A stretch of 64,000 bases of DNA from Botrytis cinerea B05.10 (taxonomy: Eukaryota > Ascomycota > Leotiomycetes > Helotiales > Sclerotiniaceae): the NCBI RefSeq assembly GCF_000143535.2, contig NC_037323.1, positions 806,001-870,000 on the forward strand, read 5' to 3'. The notes under the pieces were generated by a model, which did no database searches, was not told where the DNA came from, and saw nothing but the letters and a program-made list of their open reading frames with translations. This document shows, in pieces, positions 56,662 through 64,000 of the stretch. A program made the position numbers and the translations under genes. Each line of letters opens with the position of its first letter. The stretch's first letter is position 1.

Positions 56662-58312
56662 ATGGACCCAGCTAGTAGAGACCAGTTAATTCCTCCGAAC
56701 GACCCCCTAACCCCTCGGTGGCTCCTGGATATCCGTGATTGGAAGCTTGTGCGATATATTGATATTGCCAGCACCATCAAAACGGAAGGTTATGGTATCG
56801 TTTCCTACACCTGGGGCTATATCGCCGATCTCAAAAAGCCGCAACCAGATAATAAATTACCCAGTGGTCTTCTTTGGGACGTGCCAACTACCACTGGATT
56901 CAGTCTTGATCGAGCAAAAGAGGTTGTGGCAAAAATGGGCACTCGTTATGTCTGGTGGGATTGGATGTGTGTTCCTCAGGAAACTTTGTGTGGTCAACGA
57001 ACTATCACTCCTCGCCTGAGAAGTGCAGCGCACGAAGAAATCGCGAAGCAATTGTTTGTTCGCTTATTCCCAGTTTTACTGAATGATAACTGAGCAAATC
57101 GTTAGGAACATATACCGCAATGCTAAGAAGAGTATCGTGTGGCTTCATTCTACAGATTGGAGTTTGAAAAGCCCATTGAAAACGCTCCTTCTAGCGGGAT
57201 CAGAAGACGGTGAAACATTACCAACTGATCCCAAAGCATATTTTGACAAAATTGTGCAACTGCTCACTCAATCCCGGGAAGCAGAACGATGGCTGGCCTC
57301 GGGTTGGACGCTCCAAGAAGGTGTTCTACTCCCCGAAACCGTCCTAATCGACGGCGTAAGCAATACCCTTCAAAATGATATGTTTATGCACAATGGGGGG
57401 CACGCTTCTGTAATTGACTTGACGGCCAGGGTTACTAAGCTCACTATCGGGCTAGCCCAATCCTTCTTGCTGCAAGCCAACGGAGAAGAACCCCAAAACA
57501 AGGTCGGCAAATTAATTGGTGAGTCGATTCACATGGCAAATGAGTTTCGCCAGACTCTTCGAGCTTTGGTCACCTCTGGCTTCGTTGCGTACGGTAAGGC
57601 TTCTCCACTGTATATACTCAGTGGCAAGCAGAGCCGTAGATTCGGCAAGGTCCAGGATTCTTGCTGGGCATTAATAGGAGCAATGGAGCTTGAGGGTATT
57701 ACTGTCAACTACGATCTTCCCATGGATGAAATCAAGATGATTTTTCTCACGGCATTGTTTGAAAAATATCAATGGTCAATGCTTTTGTTGCCTCAGCCTT
57801 TGTTTGCCGTGAATAAGGGGCAGTTCGCGAGCGACTTTCAATGGATCAATATTGTGGATGGCCTCATGATTCCAGTCGGAGTGTTTGTAGATTCACAAAT
57901 AGGCTTAGCATCCCAGATTACGCTGCCGCGCATTTCACTTGACAATGCGATGATGTTAACTATTCAACCACCTAAGACAAGCCAAACTTTCACCTTGTGG
58001 AGGAACCTAGATATCAAATGGTATCTACATTACGTTCAGACAGATGCTGGAGTTGAGATTCGCTCCCCAGCACCAAAAACAAACCCCACACCGCGTATCT
58101 CTGACGCGGTCTTTTTGAAGCTAGAGGATCTCGGCAAGAACGACAACGCTGCTACTACATCTACCGGTATGAGATGTATCGCCATTATGGGACTTGGAAC
58201 ACCACAGATCAAAGAGTCTGCCGGTATATTTGGTGGGATCGTGGACCTCTGGTTTGTAGGAGGAAGCACAGCTGAGGTTTCAAGTTTGAAGCTCCACGCG
58301 TCGGCACATTAA
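56662..58312 (+). CDS. HET-domain (heterokaryon incompatibility) protein
   Basis: Two exons, 56662-57053 and 57106-58312, give 532 residues. The 52-base intron (gtttgt..gttag) joins EEIAKQL to NIYRNAKKSIVWLHSTDW. HET-domain proteins take part in non-self recognition and cell death when unlike hyphae fuse, and many have no known partner. The domain blocks are YGIVSYTWGYI (44-54), DRAKEVVAKMGTRYVWWDWM with CVPQ (83-106), and the third block after the intron (AKKSIVWLHSTDW, then EAERWLASGWTLQEGVLLPE). The C-terminal half (about 330-532) has no recognised domain. The start at MDPASRDQLIPPND was preferred over upstream open sequence. A broken HET gene lies 0.9 kb downstream on the same strand. Confidence 0.82.
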
Positions 58313-59212
58313 TCCGAAGTCCCCAAGACTAGTAGGAAAACGATTAGGGTTTAAGATGAAGCTGGGTAGGGGGTTTCATTTAACAGGCTTCGTTGACTAG
58401 TATGGTTTTTTGTTAAATAGTGCTGAGATTTCATTGCCACTTTTCGAATTTTTGAGTAAAAGAATACACTTGCGGCATATATTATCAAGGACATGAGTGA
58501 TGTATCGCCTCGTGATATTTACATTAATCTTACGAGTTGCGATAGATGTGCGATTCTGCAGGCTAAGATTGAGTACAACAATATTATTATCTCGCAGCCG
58601 ATTTAATATCCAAGCCATCCTTCATCTGGCTGAAAAACTGATAGAACAGCTACTCCGCAGAGGTAGTACCTGTGGAAGACGTTACTTTCGTATCATAAAT
58701 TTCCTAGCACGTTTTCAGACGTTCCTATGAAAAGTGATAGACTTTGGCTATTTCTGCACTTAAAGCTATGCTTTCGTCGACCCTAACATTGTAATCAAAC
58801 CCTTCATTTGCTTCAGAATTCAACATGGGCGGGAATATGGACCAATAAAACAGTTCGCATCTAGCCTCAGTTATAGCCCGGGATACCGGACCGAGCCCAT
58901 CCCCCCGAAGAGTTCTGAATTGGCGGCATATGCATAAAGCAGAACAATGACGAGGAAAAGGTGTCCGTCACAAGCGATATATACACTCACAGTCAGAGAA
59001 CTTAGATCTAGCTCGGCGAAAATGACATGTTTTCTGAGCCAGCACTTGAACTTCTCTCCACCATGGGGAGCAACACCAATGGTCAAGGCTAGACTACATT
59101 TCGAAGAAAAGCACGACTAGACATGAAAGCTTTCATAGGAGAGCTAAAATTACCAGATCTGTATTCGTGAAAGCAGATAACCAATACTGCATACGGCGGG
59201 ACAGAAGAGACA
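58313..59212. other. Interval between the HET gene and the HET relic
   Basis: Nine hundred bases with no accepted gene. If the relic at 59213 was once whole, its 5' part should have lain here, but I found no HET block (the SYTWG or the Trp-rich WLASGWTLQE type) in the + frames, so it has been deleted or decayed beyond recognition. Confidence 0.4.
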
Positions 59213-59555
59213 TCACATCTCAAACGTCGCGCATGCCGCCTTATATTCAGTAGCAACGCCCCGCCGAAATTGGCGGAGAACACCATCGAGTGATGTGGAA
59301 TTCAAGCATAGGGTAAAACATACTCTCTCGCATCGCCAGTTGTTATTTACTATGTTGGGATGTGTTAGGGCGAGGGATCTCAATTTGGAGTTTGGCGATT
59401 CGATTGTGGTTATGGCTGGATCGTTGGTACCATTTGTGTTGAGACAGGGCACGGATGGACAGTATAGGCTTGTAGCGGAAGCGTATGTGAATGGGATTAC
59501 GTTTGGAAAGGCGATAAAGGAGGGCGGGGAGTGGGAGGTGGTTATGCTGAAATAA
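59213..59555 (+). pseudogene. C-terminal relic of a second HET-domain gene
   Basis: A + frame open from about 59213 to a stop at 59553-59555 reads like the C-terminal tail common to many HET-domain proteins. It contains LSHRQLLFTMLGCVRARDLN, then LEFGDSIVVMAGSLVPFVLR and QYRLVAEAYVNGITFGKAI. In intact family members this block sits after several hundred residues and includes GD..vvl.G...PfvLR and a YV.Gi..G motif. Here there is no HET domain before it and no good start codon, so this is most likely what remains of a broken or deleted paralogue. It differs from the tail of the intact HET gene upstream, which lacks this block, so it is not a simple duplicate of it. Confidence 0.72.
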
Positions 59556-60019
59556 TATAGATTGCCTTGCATCAACAATTTGAAGCTGTGGGATTTTCAG
59601 TATGGAAGGCTGAAGTACTGACTTAGCTCCAGTAAGTTAAACTTCGAATACAGGCCCCGATGAACCTACTCAGGTATGTGCATCCAGAAGCTGCAAGAAA
59701 AACGAAAAGTAAAAGAAAGCAAAAAGATTTTGAAAGAGTAACATAAACTTTGCGAGAGGTGAGAGGCGAAGTAACACTTCCCCGCCGAATTAAAATTCTC
59801 TGGTTTGAATTTGTTTTCTTTGAGTTTTGATGCTACTATGCATGGGAGATTCATTTATTTCATCCCTCTGCCATCCCATGATCCTCTGAGACTGTACTTT
59901 TTTTGGTGGCCATAATGTTCTTTGGTGTCCTTCAAATCTCCGAATCATAGTGTCAACACCTATTTTCCCCTTCTTCCATCTTATATCTTATATCTTTAGT
60001 ACACCTCTCCCCTCTCCGT
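59556..60019. other. Intergenic region between HET relic and Sam35-like gene
   Basis: This 464-base AT-rich stretch is the 3' flank of the Sam35-like gene. A frame at 59666-59854 (-) shows no domain. Nothing else was seen. Confidence 0.45.
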
Positions 60020-61167
60020 TCATACCAGGACACCATCCTCCTCTCCCCAACACCTCCTAAATATCCTGTCTCTATGTCTCTCAAGATTTCTCCACTTGCT
60101 CACTCCCTCCGCCAACCTCCTATCACCCTTTCCCCACCCCAACCCCTCATCACCTAATAACCACGTATAAGCGAAAACGCTCGCATCAAAAAGGCCCGGC
60201 CCATCCCCAGCAAACCACTTCTCATCCCCGAGTAACAAACTAAGTGCTTCCCATGCTCTGCCCGCCTCCCTATAAATCGTTTCCTCGTCAATAATCTCCG
60301 CGCTCTTGCGCAACTCCGATTCGGCTGCGGAGCGCAGTTGATGGGCCGTGTAGAGGCGGACTGGGAGAGAGGATGATGCCGGGTCTATGTAGAGAGGAGT
60401 GGCTATCGCGCGAAAATTTGAGGGGGTAAGATAGAGAGTGTGTAGCTTGAGAAGATTAGTTGGGTCGTCAAGTCTAATATTGGGGAAGTATAGAGACGTA
60501 CCCAGGCATTTCGTATATTGTGATCTATTAGAGCTTGATAAGCTTCCAATTTCCTACTCTTTGGTTCCGGGACTTTCTTTCCCTGTCCCTTTGCATATTT
60601 CACCAGTCCACTGCTCGGTATTGGGAGGTAGTCATCTTGTGCGGAATTCGATTTGATGCCTGGTAAGAGGAAAGGTAGAACACCAGTAGGTGAAGCGTGA
60701 TTATTTGAAGAGACAATGTTATGGTTCACTCCTGCGAGGTTTAAAAACGTCTGTCCATACCGTCAGCCTCGTTGTCTTATATTTGGTACTGCTCGCTTCA
60801 ATCTCTACACAGGTAGACATACCTGCCATTTCAAACATCCCGGATTAAAACTTGGTCTGCCTCTATTCTCTTCCTCGCCCTCTCTACAGAAAATGTATAA
60901 ACTGGGCAATCTAGCATCTCTATCATTCTTTCTACCCTTTGCCCCAGGACTCCTCTGTGGCAATTCGTTTGCTGGATATGTAACCACAGGAACTTTGTCA
61001 AACAATTTCTTAACCGGTCTTGGTATACTGAATAAATCCTTCACGGCATTTGTCTGCCGAGTGAAATTGGATTGATTGTATGTGGGATCTTTCTGGGTAG
61101 TCGAGCCATCCTTCCTCTCGTTCTGCTTAGGCCTCGCAGACGAGGTTGATTCATTTGAAGGAGGCAT
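60020..61167 (-). CDS. Sam35/metaxin-like mitochondrial outer-membrane protein
   Basis: Three exons (60823-61167, 60502-60750, 60020-60445) give 339 residues. The joins read CLKWQ to TFLNLAGVNHNIVSSNNHAS and IRNAW to LHTLYLTPSNFRAIATPLYI. The protein resembles the fungal metaxin/Sam35 family, which has a GST-like fold and forms part of the SAM complex that inserts beta-barrel proteins into the mitochondrial outer membrane. Matching parts are VPVVTYPANELPQRSP and LYIFCREG near the N-terminus, GVLPFLLPG and PIPSSGLVKYAKGQGKKV in the middle, and a C-terminal GST-like helical block (AWEALSLLLGDEKWFAGDGP, then FDASVFAYTWLL). An in-frame TTG 15 bases upstream is ignored; the Met of MPPSNES at 61167 is the start. 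The N-terminal 60 residues are polar and probably variable. Confidence 0.83.
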
Positions 61168-63934
61168 AGCTTCCCTTGCCAATCTCGAATGACTTATTAG
61201 ATAGAGCGACCAGACCAGGGTAATATCGAATCAGAACAACAATGTTCGAGTTAAGTTAAACCGTCACAGATCCGTGACTATTACTAGGGACCTTGGTAGT
61301 TTCGGCGCGTCTTCCGATAGTTTCCTTTTCTCTCATGGCCCATGGGACAGAAAATTAAAAAGATGAGGCTGCTGCCCGTTGGCCTCACGCGCACCGACTC
61401 AATTAATTTCATTTGTCTAATTTTTTTTTCATTCTTTTTCATTCTTTTTCTGGATAGCCGCGACAGAGCAAATTTCAATGCGAAAAAGAAGGGCCGAGGA
61501 ACGGCACGAACGGAGGATTGGATAAGATAAGGCACCTTTGCATTTCGAATTAGATTTAAAGGTCCTGGTGGTCCATACAACTTCCAACTTTCCCTAGTCC
61601 TGGTGAGTGTGAGCTGTTAGTACCAGGTATGATACACCACGATGCGTATATTTACCGGAAACTGCACATGAATACCGAAGTATCTCCCGTTTTTAATTGA
61701 TGGAAAAAATGGGTTTATCCGTAAAATGTAGGATTCCAGATTACTTGTTGTATCTAGGTTCTAGGTACATAATGAGTGGACTGTTGGCATCGAGGGACCG
61801 AGAAACAAATGTCGAAAAGATGTCGTGAAGAATATCGAGAATCATCGGGTGTGAAAGCTACATCTAATCTACATCCACATCGTACACAATCCGTGGTGTG
61901 GTCCCATATTACCACCGAAACAGCAACGTCCATGTATAGATCGATGTATGTATGTGCACATGTAGAATGCATCTCTGGCGTGAGAATGATGGAACGATAT
62001 TGGGTGAGATGAACGAACTGCCTTGGAATCTTTTTAAAGATCGTGGATGCATGAACCTACAAGGTATGAAAAAGAACCCCCGAACCACAAGAGATGGATC
62101 TTTGGCCCAGGGCCAGGTACGATGCGCACAAAATGCATGCAAGATTTTTCTGACATGCAGAACAAGCGTGCTAGTGTTTCTGTGCGAAGGAAATATATCG
62201 TCACTCCCACGCAACAAGGTCATTTAATCACCAGAGTAAGCAAGGAGGGCTGGAAGGAAGACGGAACACAATAAATATATAAAAGGGGGCAGCAATCGAA
62301 TAGCCGAGCCCTGTTCAAAATGGCATCATTCTCGTACTTGCATGCTCTCATGCTCTCATGCTCTCATGCTCTCATGCTCTCATGCTCTCATACTCTCATA
62401 TATATTACATACCTACATACGTTTACGCACCTGCCAACATTTCCTGCGTAACTTTTTATCCGACCTCGCAACATTGCCATCGCTGGACCTCGGATGAAAA
62501 ACAAAGAAACGTATGATCCGTTTTTGGTTCCACAACGATAAGGCTCTTAGGGTCTCTCCCTCACGGCGGGATGAAATATTAACCCGAAAGAAAATGCGTA
62601 CGAAGTGGCTCCTTTACGACTAAATCGATAGTGGTATGGGGAAATACTATAAATGGAATAGTTCTTCGACAATTTGGCACGAGTACCTTGCAATTGCGGA
62701 GAAAACAAAGCGGCCGTTCTCTTTGCCCATGTCATAAATTGAGTTAGCAACATGCGTCCCTAGCAGGAAGCCGATAACAGAATACTCTGGTAAAAACCAA
62801 ATGAAAAACGGCTGTGGGATATCTGAGGACAGTGGCCAATTAGATTGCAATGGACGCGCATGTAGAGGATACTTATGAGACAATAATCGACAACCCTGGA
62901 TTGCCCCCATTCAAAACTGTGCAGTGTACTCGGACGATGATGCTCCTTCGTGGTCCAGTTGTCCAAAATGTATTTACCGAAAGCAATCCATGGATGCGAC
63001 CCTTGAGAATATCATGTTCAACCCACTTCCAACCTTGCTTGTCTCGCAGAACCCTTTCAATCCGAAATTGTAAATAAAGAAAAGAATTTCGTCACTTGAT
63101 CGTCTGGATTCAAATACGCAACAATTCCTTCTGGTCCTCAAAGGAAGTCACTTGAAACAAAGGACCTGCCTGGCTCCAAATCTCCATCACCCACCCATAT
63201 CTCGACCGACCTTCTCCAAGAACCACCTGCCCACATCTTCTCCAACAACGAGAAATCTACCGAGTACTTCAAAAGCCCTCCGTACCCGCTGCACGTTGTT
63301 ACTCTCATCCCACCTCAATACTCATCCAGCCATCGTACCCCTCATCTCTCTCCCTCTAGTTCAAGTTGACATTGTTTGATTTCGAATATACTCTCGCACT
63401 ATTTCTTTCGACATTGACACTTGACACATCCTCTCGTCCATCGTCATATCGCTGCGCACCAATCCGGCATCAATCTACGCACTTCGAGTCAAGCTTTCTT
63501 CGGAATCTCTTTTCCCAAGGCCCAAAACAAGACCGATCGTCATATACGATCAAACCATCTTCGATTTCCACAACAAGTCCGGGGTTTGAGTTTAAGATTA
63601 CCCAGACTACGTTCCGCATGAGAACCACTTGAAGAGTTTTGTGTCTTAGTTCGACCGAGGTATACGCATTTTGGGAGTTACAAAAAATACAAGAGCAAAG
63701 TGCAAAGTGCAAGAAAAAACGAGCTTGGATTCATCATACGTTACGTCGTTCAGATCACAGAGTACAGATACTTGAATACTACCGATATATACATTTCTCC
63801 TACCCCCAAAAAACCGAGAAAGTTCTTTGTATCCAATCCAAAATCTTCACAGCCAACCCCGCTCTTCGTCCCAAGCACAACAGAGAAAAATATACTTTTC
63901 CATCCACCTGCAACCCACCCCCCAAAACGTAAAA
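61168..63934. other. 2.8-kb gene-poor region before the right-edge gene
   Basis: No confident gene lies in these 2,767 bases. They include the Sam35-like promoter, a T-run near 61420-61445, the 8-base tandem listed separately, and, in the last 800 bases, the likely promoter and leader of the gene beginning at 63935. Frames at 61909-62223 and 63366-63932 lack domain patterns and overlap in phase. Confidence 0.4.
62341..62400 (+). repeat. 8-base tandem repeat (CATGCTCT)6 plus one variant
   Basis: Six perfect copies of an 8-base unit are followed by a seventh with a for g and half a unit, filling exactly 60 bases. Since 8 is not a multiple of 3 and no gene overlaps, it is intergenic. It would be a variable-number marker between strains. 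Confidence 0.9.
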
Positions 63935-64000
63935 ATGAACGCCCCTCTCACATCACCAACCCGTACAACCTCCTCATCAACATACTTCCAATCTTTCCCG
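63935..64000 (+). CDS. 5' end of an unidentified gene (cut by right edge)
   Basis: An ATG preceded by aaaa (a good fungal context) opens a frame that continues to the end of the window, encoding 22 residues that begin MNAPLTSPTRTTSSS. The long pyrimidine- and A-rich sequence upstream, with few ATGs in its last part, looks like a long leader. The Ser/Thr/Pro-rich beginning suggests a disordered N-terminus of a regulatory protein, but too little is present to name it. Confidence 0.55.
   Translation, partial: MNAPLTSPTRTTSSSTYFQSFP

Noticed and set aside
1..64000. CRISPR arrays, operons, prophage, tRNA or rRNA genes, intact transposons
   Set aside because: No spaced direct repeats, no tRNA-like fold with a conserved T-loop in context, no rRNA segments, and no transposase or reverse-transcriptase motifs were found by reading; the split genes show the DNA is eukaryotic nuclear.

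Overview
The window is nuclear DNA from a filamentous ascomycete. Multi-exon genes carry short introns (mostly 49-60 bases) with GT..AG ends and CTRAY-type branch sites; coding genes lie on both strands at spacings of 0.3-5 kb; and the window holds a HET-domain gene, a Yap-type bZIP factor, a peroxisomal acyl-CoA oxidase, a Rax1-like RGS protein and a Sam35-like metaxin. AT-rich intergenic DNA and the protein styles suggest Leotiomycetes (Sclerotiniaceae, Botrytis/Sclerotinia-like). That placement is inference, not proof. No prokaryotic, viral or intact transposon sequence was recognised.

Layout. 0-15 kb is dense housekeeping DNA: the 3' end of an unknown gene, a Bmt6-like 25S rRNA methyltransferase (-), a Sac-domain phosphoinositide phosphatase (+), an allantoate-permease-type MFS transporter (+), Maf1 (-), AP-1 sigma (-), the glutamate-cysteine ligase modifier subunit (+) and the Bud32 kinase of KEOPS (-). 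15-25.4 kb holds two unrecognised proteins, a large coiled-coil protein and transketolase. 25.4-33.5 kb is gene-poor, with one Yap-like bZIP gene and a doubtful phosphatase relic. 33.5-40.7 kb has a carboxymuconolactone-decarboxylase-like protein, the V-ATPase proteolipid subunit c and Snu13 as a divergent pair, and a peroxisomal acyl-CoA oxidase ending in SKL. 41.8-48.4 kb has three membrane proteins in tandem on the + strand: a Cys-rich protein, a Rax1-like RGS protein, and a Cys/Ser/Thr-rich single-pass protein. 48.4-64 kb is sparse: a CBM48-type protein with a Ser-rich tail, a HET-domain gene followed by the tail of a second broken HET gene, a Sam35-like mitochondrial outer-membrane protein, and the first codons of a gene that runs off the right edge.

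The genes do not form a pathway cluster. They are independent units: ribosome and RNA work (Bmt6, Maf1, Bud32, Snu13), trafficking and membranes (Sac, AP-1 sigma, V-ATPase c, Sam35), metabolism (transketolase, GCL modifier, acyl-CoA oxidase, MFS) and accessory surface or non-self functions (HET, Cys-rich membrane proteins). Spliced models were built by hand from splice sites and conserved protein joins. In each multi-exon model the exon lengths add up to an open frame. The most notable points are very small exons (13 and 14 bases in V-ATPase c, 11 in AP-1 sigma), a 60-base intron that keeps the frame open in the Cys-rich gene, and the HET relic beside an intact HET gene.
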